Source of the DNA: Planctomycetota bacterium
Lineage (GTDB): Bacteria > Planctomycetota > Phycisphaerae > UBA1845 > Fen-1342
Direction of reading: 5' to 3'
DNA: 64,000 nt
Assembly: GCA_018814045.1 (NCBI GenBank)
Contig: JAHJAR010000134.1
Location: 1-64,000 of the forward strand
The position numbers were made by a program, and so were the translations under genes. The notes beneath the pieces are model-generated. The model was not told the origin of the DNA, searched no databases, and saw only the letters and a list, made by a program, of their open reading frames with translations. This document shows, piece after piece, positions 17,222 to 24,149 of this stretch (positions are counted from its first letter, which is position 1; each line of letters opens with the position of its first letter).

Positions 17222-18235
17222 TCACGGTATCTTCCTCAACCGCGTCGCGTCCAGCAGTGTCTGCACACTCAAACACACGAATGCCGCCACCAGCCAGGGC
17301 AGCGACAACTCGCCCCACTCGGTGTAGGTGCGCTCCTCCACCCTGGTACGTTCCAACTGGTCGATCTCGGCGTAGATGCTGGTCAGTGATTCGCGGTCAC
17401 GGGCGCGGAAGTGCTTTCCGCCGGTCACTTCGGCAATGTGTTTGAGATCGCGGTCATTGGCGGGAAAACGCCCGAATAAGGCCCGCTGCCCCGTCCCGGC
17501 CAGTATCGTGTAGACCTTGATGCCGTAGGTCGCGGCCAGTTCACCGGCCTGCATAGGTGTGACCACGCCGGCGTTGTTCTCGCCGTCGGTGAGCAGAATG
17601 ACGACGCGCCCCGTGATGGTGAGCTGCGCGCCCGAGCCCGTGGTACGTTTCAGATCCTTCAGACGTTCGACTGCCAGGGCCAGGCCGTCGCCGATCGCCG
17701 TCCCGTCCTCCTCACGCAGTTGGACAATGTGCGTGTTGTCGAGCACTTCCAGCAGGCTGTCGCGATCGAGCGTTAACGGGCAGACACTGTCGGCGTAGCG
17801 TGCGAAACGGACCATGCCGATCAGGTCATTGCTGCGTCCCGGCAGCGTATCATCCCCCTCAACGAACCGGCGCATGACCTCCTTGACCGCATCCAGCCGC
17901 GTGCCCTTTTGGCCGGATGGTGAAAGATCAGTATCCGTCATGCTACTGGACGTATCGACCACCATTTGGATCGCGATACCCTCGGCGAAGATGCGGCTCG
18001 ACTCGTCCGCACGCTGCGGCCGGGCCACGGCCACGATCAGACAAACCAAGGCGACCGTCCGCAACACTGGCAACAGAAGCCGCAGCCGCCCGCGTCGCGC
18101 CCCGCCCGCCGCGCGCAAGGCCGCCAGGCTGGAAAACCGCAGCGCCGGCCGGTTGCGCTGCCGCTGCCAGACGAACCACAGCAGCGGCAACAGCAGCAGC
18201 GCAAGGAAAACCAGCGGGTAGGCGAAGCGGGTCAT
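17222..18235 (-). CDS. von Willebrand factor A membrane protein, BatA-like
   Basis: The product has 337 residues. An N-terminal hydrophobic stretch (YPLVFLALLLLPLLWFVW) and a second segment (LLLPVLRTVALVCLIVAVA) precede a VWA domain with MIDAS motif VVDTSSSM, threonine/aspartate positions TAIGDGLAL and LLTDGENN, and a final membrane helix (LPWLVAAFVCLSVQTLL). It is very likely the BatA partner of the downstream VWA protein. Its ATG overlaps the stop of the BatD-like gene (ATGA), indicating coupling. Bat operons are linked to envelope stress tolerance in several bacteria, but the molecular task is not established. Confidence 0.9.
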   Translation of the reverse strand: MTRFAYPLVFLALLLLPLLWFVWQRQRNRPALRFSSLAALRAAGGARRGRLRLLLPVLRTVALVCLIVAVARPQRADESSRIFAEGIAIQMVVDTSSSMTDTDLSPSGQKGTRLDAVKEVMRRFVEGDDTLPGRSNDLIGMVRFARYADSVCPLTLDRDSLLEVLDNTHIVQLREEDGTAIGDGLALAVERLKDLKRTTGSGAQLTITGRVVILLTDGENNAGVVTPMQAGELAATYGIKVYTILAGTGQRALFGRFPANDRDLKHIAEVTGGKHFRARDRESLTSIYAEIDQLERTRVEERTYTEWGELSLPWLVAAFVCLSVQTLLDATRLRKIP

Positions 18236-19386
18236 GCCGCCTGACCTCCTGTAACATCGGTCCCGGCTACCGAGACGGCAGTCTGGCGCGCGGCCGCCGC
18301 CGTCGCATCGACGAACGCGCGGGCCGTGGACAAAGCCTGCTCCGCGTCTTCATTCCGCGGTCGAAACGCGGCGTACTTGACGATGTCGCAGGCTTGCAGG
18401 AACGCCCGCAGCCGCTCGGCGTCGTAGGGCAGCGCGCCGCGATCGCGCGCCAGCGTGCCCAGGAACTCCTCGGTCGTCATCTCCGGCGCCGCCAGGGCGA
18501 ACTTGCGCTCGATGTAGGTCCGCACGATCTCGCTGAGGCGGTAGTAGTACGCGCGCGGATCGGTCTCAATCAGATCGGTCATGGCCAGATCAGACAGGGC
18601 CCGCAGCGCCAGCAGTTCCGCCGGGATCGGCGGGACCGGTCGCGACAGCCGACGTCGGATCACTCGATGTAACACGTACAGTGCCAGCAGTGCGGACAGC
18701 GCCGCCGCCGCGCCGTACACCCATTGCCGCGTCGTCAGCGGTGGCTTGTCCGGTAAGAGCGTATCCGTGATGTCGCGCGGCTGCGCCACAGTGTCTTGCG
18801 ACGTCAACGCCGAGCGAACGGCCACGTTCAACGTCCCGGTAGCGAGTTCCTGCTCGAAACGCGGCTGGGCGACCGCCTCGTCCGGCCTGCGAGCGTATGG
18901 CACGACCAGGGGTGGGATCTCCAACTGGCCCGAATGCAGCGCGGTAATGCGGAACACCTGCTGCCAGGCCAGTCCCCCGTCGGGCGCCGGGCGCGGATCG
19001 CGCGCTTCCTCCGCCGCGACTTCGAGCGCGCCAAAGTCCTCGACCGTCGGGAACCGCACGAGATAGTCTTCCGGCGTGTGTACATCGAGGCTTACGGTGA
19101 TCTCGTCGCCGAGCCAGACCTCACTCGGGCTGACTTTGACTGTAAACCGCAACGGGCCGCGCTCGGCGGTGTCGCTGACGGCCTCTGTCACAGGCGGCGC
19201 CTCCGGGCGACAACCCGCAGCGAAGACGCCCAGCGCAAAAAGGCACATCCACCTGAAACCGGGGGACACGCCTCGTCCCGCGCGCTCGCGCTCGGGGCTC
19301 TGCTGAGCGCGGGTGCCCCACGTCTTTAGGGATTGGGCGCTGGCTCCCTGCCCTGGATTAGGATGCCGGGACGCCGCGCACATCAT
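18232..19386 (-). CDS. BatD-like lipoprotein with one membrane helix
   Basis: From the coupled start at 19386 (ATGATG overlapping the DUF58 stop) this gives 384 residues. A lipoprotein signal (MCLFALGVFAAGC) begins only at 19248. The ~45 residues before it are encoded largely by a dispersed repeat (QSPERERAGRG, 19274-19302), so the functional start may be 19248, although no good ribosome-binding site precedes it. After the lipobox come beta-rich domains (FTVKVSPSEVWLGDEITVSLDV), a TM helix (WVYGAAAALSALLALYVL) and a cytoplasmic helical part (YYYRLSEIVRTYIERKF, FRPRNEDAEQAL) of the BatD/DUF4381 type. It probably couples the outer VWA domains to the cytoplasm. Confidence 0.8.
   Translation of the reverse strand: MMCAASRHPNPGQGASAQSLKTWGTRAQQSPERERAGRGVSPGFRWMCLFALGVFAAGCRPEAPPVTEAVSDTAERGPLRFTVKVSPSEVWLGDEITVSLDVHTPEDYLVRFPTVEDFGALEVAAEEARDPRPAPDGGLAWQQVFRITALHSGQLEIPPLVVPYARRPDEAVAQPRFEQELATGTLNVAVRSALTSQDTVAQPRDITDTLLPDKPPLTTRQWVYGAAAALSALLALYVLHRVIRRRLSRPVPPIPAELLALRALSDLAMTDLIETDPRAYYYRLSEIVRTYIERKFALAAPEMTTEEFLGTLARDRGALPYDAERLRAFLQACDIVKYAAFRPRNEDAEQALSTARAFVDATAAAARQTAVSVAGTDVTGGQAA
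19274..19302 (-). repeat. Repeat copy at the 5' end of the BatD-like gene
   Basis: On the minus strand it reads GAGCCCCGAGCGCGAGCGCG, close to the arm GAGCCCGAAGCGCAAGCGCG at 20302-20321 upstream of the same operon. It lies between the ATGA-coupled start and the lipoprotein signal peptide and is readable in frame. Confidence 0.55.
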
Positions 19387-20258
19387 CGCCGACTCTCCCG
19401 GCGGCGGAAGAACTTGGTCAACGGCTCCACAAACGGCACCCCCGTCGCCACCTCGATCGTGTCGATCCGCAGCCGGCGGAAGTCCGTGAGCAGCGCCGCG
19501 CGCCGTTGCTCTGCCAATTCGCAAAACTGCGTGCGAAACACCCGCGCCGTCGTGTCCACCAGCAACTGCTCGTCTGTCTCCGGGTCCAACAGTTCGACGA
19601 ATCTCACCGGCGGCAGGCGTGATTCCCGCTCATCACCCACAAAAACCGGGATCAAATCGTGCCGGTGCCGGATGACCCGTAGCGGCCCGGAGAAATCAGG
19701 CGTCTGGAAGTCGCTGATCAGGAACACGACCGCGCGGCGGTTTAGCACGCGGCTGAGGTGCTCGAGCGCGACGCCAACGTCCGTGCCACGTCCCTCCGGC
19801 TCGTGATAGAGCAGCTCGCGGATGACGCGGAGCACGTGGCGTGTGCCCTTGCGCGCCGGAACGAACCGTTCGATCCGGTCGGTGAACAGGATCAGCCCCA
19901 CCTTGTCGTTGTTCTGAATCGCGGAGAAGGCCAGCGTTGCCCCGAGTTCGGCGACCAGCTCGCTTTTGAGCTGGTCCCGTGTGCCAAAGTCCTGCGACGC
20001 GCTCACGTCAACGAGCAACAACACTGTCAGCTCGCGCTCCTCGCGATAGCTCTTGACGAAGGGCCGGCCGGTGCGGGCCGTGACGTTCCAGTCGATCGTG
20101 CGCGCATCGTCGCCGGGCTGATACTCACGCACCTCCTCGAACTCCATCCCCCGCCCTTTGAACGCGGAGTGGTACTGCCCGGCGAAGATGTCGTTCACCA
20201 TCGCCGAGGTAAGGATCTGAATCCGGCGGACTTTCTTGAGAATCTCAGTTGGGATCAT
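19383..20258 (-). CDS. DUF58 domain protein, first gene of the Bat-like operon
   Basis: A 291-residue protein with the DUF58 signature GRGMEFEEVREYQPGDDARTIDWNVTARTG (split over residues ~35-65) and a VWA-like fold with LLLVDVSASQDF. Strand and helix phrases include LAFSAIQNNDKVGLILFTD and RRAVVFLISDFQTPDF. DUF58 proteins accompany MoxR AAA ATPases and VWA proteins. Here the operon begins with this gene and no MoxR gene lies upstream, only repeats. Its stop overlaps the BatD-like start. Cytoplasmic or peripheral location is expected because no signal peptide or TM segment is seen. Confidence 0.9.
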   Translation of the reverse strand: MIPTEILKKVRRIQILTSAMVNDIFAGQYHSAFKGRGMEFEEVREYQPGDDARTIDWNVTARTGRPFVKSYREERELTVLLLVDVSASQDFGTRDQLKSELVAELGATLAFSAIQNNDKVGLILFTDRIERFVPARKGTRHVLRVIRELLYHEPEGRGTDVGVALEHLSRVLNRRAVVFLISDFQTPDFSGPLRVIRHRHDLIPVFVGDERESRLPPVRFVELLDPETDEQLLVDTTARVFRTQFCELAEQRRAALLTDFRRLRIDTIEVATGVPFVEPLTKFFRRRESRR

Positions 20259-20299
20259 CTACTCAACTCAGCCACATCGTACGGGCCCGACCGGCCCCA

Positions 20300-20380
20300 A
20301 CGGAGCCCGAAGCGCAAGCGCGGGTTTCACCACCGTTGCAGCAAGGCGGCCGAATCCCTCGCCCGCGCTTCGGGCTCCGT
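20300..20380. repeat. Inverted repeat pair upstream of the Bat-like operon
   Basis: The left arm (ACGGAGCCCGAAGCGCAAG, then CGCGGG; from 20300) and right arm (CTCGCCCGCGCTTCGGGCTC, then CGT; to 20380) are near-perfect inverse complements separated by about 33 bp. A strong hairpin would form 40-120 bp upstream of the DUF58 start, inside the expected promoter or leader. A related single copy sits at 19274-19302. The rest of 20259-20530 contains no gene. Confidence 0.75.
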
Positions 20381-20530
20381 TTGCGCGGCACGTCTCACCG
20401 GCCCCTCATCCGGGGGCACCCGGCGCAGTCTAATGCGGGCACCGTCTTGATTGTATTGACGCCGATAGAATCAGGGAACGCTCAGGAATTGGCGCTGATT
20501 TCCGCCGGCAGCTTGAAAAGCCGCGAACCG

Positions 20531-20647
20531 GCATCCGACGCCAGACACGGCCTGAAAGGCCACGCACCCGCATCCGGCGCCAGATGCAGCCTGAAAGGCT
20601 GCGAGCCAGCATCCGGCGCCAGATGCAGCCTGAAGGGCTGCGAGCCA
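20531..20647. repeat. Tandem array of three 39-bp hairpin units
   Basis: Three head-to-tail units start at 20531, 20570 and 20609. Each begins GCATCCG and contains a palindrome of the form GCAGCCTGAAAGGCTGC (unit 1 is diverged: CGGCCTGAAAGGCC). Units 2 and 3 differ by a single base. There is no spacer diversity. The array lies next to a transposase relic whose flanking hairpins share the CCTGAAAGG core. Confidence 0.85.
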
Positions 20648-20701
20648 GTGGCCGGGGGCAAGCGCAGCGCCGCCCCCGGGAGACGGCCCCTCTCCGGAAA
20701 C

Positions 20702-20718
20702 CGACCCTGAAAGGGTCG
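20702..20718. repeat. REP-like hairpin on the left of the transposase relic
   Basis: A perfect palindrome around a one-base centre: CGACCCTGAAAGGGTCG. It has the same CCTGAAAGG core as the adjacent 39-bp array. An inverted, slightly diverged copy lies at 21018-21034 on the other side of the relic. Confidence 0.7.
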
Positions 20719-20738
20719 CCCAAACGCCCGTGCGGACT

Positions 20739-20972
20739 CTACGTCCATATGTACCGCCGATCGTACGGAACGCCGTATTTCCCCAGGAATCCCACGAATT
20801 CCTCCTCGAACGTCGCCATCGCACCCATCGACAGCAACGGCGACTCGCTCGTGAGGCAGACGCCGCCGATGTATACGTAGAGCTCCGCCTCGATCTCCGG
20901 CTCGATCAGGTCTTCGCGGTTTCGCGTGGAGAAGATGAAGTGGACCAGCGGGCGGGTCAGCGTTTGGGACAT
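20739..20972 (-). pseudogene. REP-associated/IS200-type Y1 transposase, internally deleted
   Basis: The 77-residue frame keeps both ends of a ~150-residue Y1 (HUH) transposase: the N-terminus MSQTLTRPLVHFIFSTRNRE with DLIEPEIEAELYVYIGG, and the C-terminus FEEEFVGFLGKYGVPYDRRY. The middle is gone; YIGGVCLTSESPLL runs almost directly into the C-terminal block. The missing part contains the HUH metal motif (normally DHVHIL-like) and the nucleophilic tyrosine, so the product cannot be active. Family assignment rests on these two terminal blocks read by eye. Inverted hairpins at 20702 and 21018 flank the relic, as expected for a REP/RAYT unit. Confidence 0.75.
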
Positions 20973-21315
20973 AACCTGATCCTCCAACCGGAGCTTCACC
21001 GTGGTCGCCGAGGAAGACGACCCTTTCGAGGTCGCTTCATAATCACGAGGTGAACTTGAGGAGCTTGGGTGGGGCTGTCGCGTACTGGTGAGAGATCACA
21101 CGGCCATCTAAAAAGCGTTGGCTTTTTCATCGAACGGAAGACGCTATCAGCCGTAGGACCTTGGTAGGTGGACACCGAGCCGCGAGCATGGCCGGTCGAA
21201 AAAATGTGGGCACGGATGTTGCGGTTTGTCTCGAAACACGCAACCATCGTAGATTGAGAGGGTTGTGGAACCCGATTGGGCAACCTGCCCGACCGGCTGT
21301 AAGTGCTTTTCAGAG
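20973..21315. other. Intergenic region; REP-like hairpin at 21018-21034
   Basis: No gene is recognised. The segment contains CGACCCTTTCGAGGTCG (21018-21034), an inverted copy of the hairpin at 20702-20718 with two mismatches, marking the right side of the transposase relic. The remainder (including aaaaagcgttggctttttc around 21110-21130, a weak stem) presumably holds the promoter of the following three-gene cassette, but no clear promoter boxes were identified. Confidence 0.5.
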
Positions 21316-22173
21316 ATGCCATCCATGGGCGACGAACGACCAGCGCCGACCCCGCACTTCAAGAACCCGCCTGTCGTCGAAACCGTTTTAGGTGTGCAGT
21401 TTGCACCGCTCAAGGACATGCGAATCACACATTACGGCCTGCTGCTGCCGTTTCTTCGGGAGGTGTTCCCCGCCGCCGAACGACTGACGAAAGTCTCCGA
21501 GCAGTCACCGTTGGACCCGATCATTGAGAGCTTCGACAACGAAGTTCCCTGCCCGAGGGGAGTCCGGTGGTCCGTCACTGAAGGTCCCCCCTTCCCGCGC
21601 TGTTGGTACGCATTCGAGGATGAGAAGTATCTCGTCCAACTCCAGCACGACCGGTTTATCTTCAACTGGCGCCGGCCGCCGGACCCGTCGGGAGAGTATC
21701 CGAGGTACGAACCCAACCGCTGGCGTTTCACGAAACTGTTCGAGATCTTCCTCGAATTCGCGGACAGGGAATCTCTGGGAACGGTCTCGGCCAATCAGTG
21801 CGAAGTGACCTATGTGAACCACATTGAGTTGCTGGAAGGCCGCAACTCGGCAGAGACAATGGACGCCCTATTGACAGGATGGAAGCTCGCGACCAGCGAC
21901 GGTTGGCTGAGCGGAACTGAGCATGGAGAGTTCGCCGCGAGCTATGCAATGCCGGAACAGCGCGGCCGATTGCACGTCAGGGCCCAACGAGCCGTACGGC
22001 GAGCCGATAGCCGCGAGATCATTCGGTTGAGTCTGACGGGGCGCGGTGCGCCAACCACACCCGACACCGATGGCGTTCGGCAGTGGTTCGACCTAGGCCA
22101 CGACTGGGTAGTGCGCGGGTTTACCTCTCTGACGACTCCCGAGATGCACAGGAGATGGGGACGAATAGCATGA
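21316..22173 (+). CDS. TIGR04255-family protein
   Basis: The product has 285 residues and opens with the family hallmark FKNPPVVETVLGVQFAPL, followed by the beta-rich pattern FIFNWRRPPDPSGEYPRYE and QCEVTYVNHIELLEG typical of TIGR04255, a patchily distributed family of unknown function. Starts at 21316 or 21325 are both possible; neither has a strong ribosome-binding site. The stop overlaps the next start (ATGA), so the two genes are coupled. Composition is slightly less GC-rich than the housekeeping neighbours. No enzymatic residues recognised. Confidence 0.75.
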   Translation: MPSMGDERPAPTPHFKNPPVVETVLGVQFAPLKDMRITHYGLLLPFLREVFPAAERLTKVSEQSPLDPIIESFDNEVPCPRGVRWSVTEGPPFPRCWYAFEDEKYLVQLQHDRFIFNWRRPPDPSGEYPRYEPNRWRFTKLFEIFLEFADRESLGTVSANQCEVTYVNHIELLEGRNSAETMDALLTGWKLATSDGWLSGTEHGEFAASYAMPEQRGRLHVRAQRAVRRADSREIIRLSLTGRGAPTTPDTDGVRQWFDLGHDWVVRGFTSLTTPEMHRRWGRIA

Positions 22174-22670
22174 ACAAGGCGGAAACACTGGAGGCCCGGA
22201 CCGTCCAGTTGCCCTCGATGGACGAAGGTGCGCGAGCACCGACCACCCTTACCGAACTCTACGTGCATTTCGAAGTTGCAGGCCGCCCGCGATATCTGCA
22301 ACCGCGTCCGGCACAATGGCTATCGGCGACGGCCTCGCATTTGAATCAACTGCTCGCCCTCCCATGCAACTGGGATTCCTACAACGCAGAGCAGATAGCA
22401 CCCGAAATCGTCAACTCTGCGAACAGCCTATTGCAGACCCTCGGTGAGAAGTACGACCTTCCGCAGCCTGTCGTCTCTCCGACGCGTGCAGGAGGCGTGC
22501 TGCTGGAGTGGAAGTCCGGCCCGAAGGAACTTGAGCTCGAGTTTGTCTGGGCAGGTGCGGCCTCCTACGTTTATGTCGACCAGGAGGCCGGCGAAGAACG
22601 CGAAGGCGCTGTGTTTCCAGACAGTTTTGACGACGGGCACATTCTGGCATTGCTTGGCCTTCTGACCTAG
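22170..22670 (+). CDS. Second protein of the TIGR04255 cassette, unknown function
   Basis: A 166-residue soluble protein without signal peptide or TM helix. The central phrase ALPCNWDSYNAEQIAPEIVN is reminiscent of small proteins that accompany TIGR04255 genes, in which a WDSYGA-like motif precedes a helix ending in LL. The second half is beta-rich (GGVLLEWKSGPKELELEF) and could form a small sandwich. It is coupled to the upstream gene through ATGA and followed after 21 bp by the third gene. Function unknown. Confidence 0.6.
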   Translation: MNKAETLEARTVQLPSMDEGARAPTTLTELYVHFEVAGRPRYLQPRPAQWLSATASHLNQLLALPCNWDSYNAEQIAPEIVNSANSLLQTLGEKYDLPQPVVSPTRAGGVLLEWKSGPKELELEFVWAGAASYVYVDQEAGEEREGAVFPDSFDDGHILALLGLLT

Positions 22671-22691
22671 GCCCGGCGGGGAGGCCTGGCC

Positions 22692-23084
22692 GTGGCGGAC
22701 GAGTCGCAGATTCCCGACGACGAGGTCCTGCTTCGCCGTGTACCACCCGGCCCCTCCTGGATCAAAGAAGGAAGCCGCCTTACCAGCGGCAACTTCTGTC
22801 TGCGACGCGGAGAATCCGGGATATCTGTGAGTCAAGGGTCCATAACGACACCCGCGGATCTCCTCGGCTACATAGAGGCACCAACAGGCTGGCGGGTTGC
22901 ACTGGTCCGAGCTGGAGACGTGCGTGCGCTGGGGCTGGATGTCGCGCGCAGGCGTGGGGTGGGCGACCCCGACCCCGGACACGCTGAAATCATCCCGGCC
23001 AGAAGGCCTCTCTCCCAAGCTGTGCGGAAGAGACTCGCGACCCTGTTCAAGCTCCTCCCAGAGTCGGAGACGCGGAGTGAGTGA
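22692..23084 (+). CDS. Third protein of the TIGR04255 cassette, unknown function
   Basis: The product has 130 residues, starting at a GTG preceded by ggggagg. The N-terminus (DDEVLLRRVPPGPSWIK, then LTSGNFCLRRGESGISVS) resembles a recurring small family with an LRRV/I...R.s..F...LSV pattern that is fused or adjacent to conflict-type modules; this is a pattern impression only. No membrane segment. It shares strand and tight spacing with the two genes upstream, so the three probably act together. Confidence 0.55.
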   Translation: MADESQIPDDEVLLRRVPPGPSWIKEGSRLTSGNFCLRRGESGISVSQGSITTPADLLGYIEAPTGWRVALVRAGDVRALGLDVARRRGVGDPDPGHAEIIPARRPLSQAVRKRLATLFKLLPESETRSE

Positions 23085-23117
23085 AGCCTCGCCTGCGCTC
23101 TGACATCCAGCCTCGTT

Positions 23118-23963
23118 CTATGGCTGGGGCATTCTCCGGAGCGCAGCTCCAACCAGCACCTCATTCATACTCCCCGACCGAAACCCCCGCAGATCGAGCG
23201 TCACATACCGATACCCCAGTGCGCGAAAACGCTCATCAACCCGGCCACGCAATTCCGCGTCGGCGAAGCGGGCGATCTCAGCCGGCGGGACTTCGATCCT
23301 CGCCAAGTTGTTGTGATGCCGCACGCGACACTCACGGAGACCCAGCTCACGCAGAAATGTCTCCGCTTGGTCGATCTGCCGCAGTTTCGCCGGTGTGATT
23401 TCCTCCCCATACGGCACGCGCGAGGAGAGGCACGGCGAGGCCGGCTTGTTGTAGATCGACAGGCCCAACTCGGCTGCGATTTGCCGCAGGTCGGCCTTTG
23501 TGATTCCAGCTTCGGCCAGCGGGGCCCGAACGCCGTGCTCATCGCCCGCCCGCAAACCCGGCCGGAAATCGCCGTGATCGTCGGCGTTGGTGCCGCTCAA
23601 TACCGCCGCGAAGCCACGCTCCTTCGCCAGCGGCGCGAGCTGCGCGTACAGTCCATTCTTGCAGTAATAGCAGCGCTCGGCCGGGTTCGCGACGTAGTCC
23701 GGGTCGTCGAACTCGTGCGTGTCGAGGAACTCGTGGTTGGCGCCAATCTCGGCGGCGAGCGCGGCGACCGTGTTCAACTCCGCGCTGGGAACGCTCGGGC
23801 TGCGACCGGTGACGCCCAGCACTCGCTCGCGGCCGAGCGTCTCGACGACAACCTTCAGCAACAGCGTGCTGTCCACGCCGCCGGAGAATGCTACCACGGC
23901 CGATCCAAGCTCGCGCAAGCCCTGCCGTAGCTGCTCCAGTTTCTGCTGCAACGCTGGTTCCAT
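23118..23963 (-). CDS. larE: LarE-type ATP-dependent sacrificial sulfur transferase
   Basis: A 281-residue PP-loop ATPase: VVAFSGGVDSTLLL (PP-loop, near residue 22), CYYCK near residue 100, GTNADDHGDFRPGLRA and the substrate-side SPCLSSRVPYGEEIT with the cysteine that donates sulfur in LarE. LarE converts the carboxylated pyridinium precursor into a dithiocarboxylate for the nickel-pincer cofactor of lactate racemase-like enzymes. LarB and LarC are not in the window, so cofactor synthesis would depend on distant genes, or the enzyme may have another sulfur-insertion role. The start at 23963 gives the conserved N-terminus; a longer frame to 24008 is less likely. Confidence 0.88.
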   Translation of the reverse strand: MEPALQQKLEQLRQGLRELGSAVVAFSGGVDSTLLLKVVVETLGRERVLGVTGRSPSVPSAELNTVAALAAEIGANHEFLDTHEFDDPDYVANPAERCYYCKNGLYAQLAPLAKERGFAAVLSGTNADDHGDFRPGLRAGDEHGVRAPLAEAGITKADLRQIAAELGLSIYNKPASPCLSSRVPYGEEITPAKLRQIDQAETFLRELGLRECRVRHHNNLARIEVPPAEIARFADAELRGRVDERFRALGYRYVTLDLRGFRSGSMNEVLVGAALRRMPQP

Positions 23964-24026
23964 CACGTCCCCATCGGCCCGCCCGCATCGGTCGGTGAGC
24001 TCTCTCACTCTGTAAGCACCTTATCC

Positions 24027-24091
24027 GAGCCGCGACCGTCAGGGAGCGGTGACCATCGTACACCACAACCGCTTCCTCACGGGCGCGGCTC
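24027..24091. repeat. Hairpin of two dispersed-repeat arms
   Basis: Two 25-bp arms in inverted orientation (24027-24051 and 24067-24091) separated by 15 bp, between the start of larE and the end of pssA. The arms are about 23 of 25 complementary, giving a strong stem. It is the cleanest isolated copy of the repeat, without the TIR ends seen at 12211-12334. Confidence 0.8.
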
Positions 24092-24149
24092 GGTACAGCA
24101 GCCCGCTGCTTGAGAATTGTAGCAGAAACGCCCCGGCCACCGGTTGTCG

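Noticed and set aside
20531-20647. CRISPR array
   Set aside because: The 39-bp units are contiguous, with no unique spacers and no cas genes in the window.
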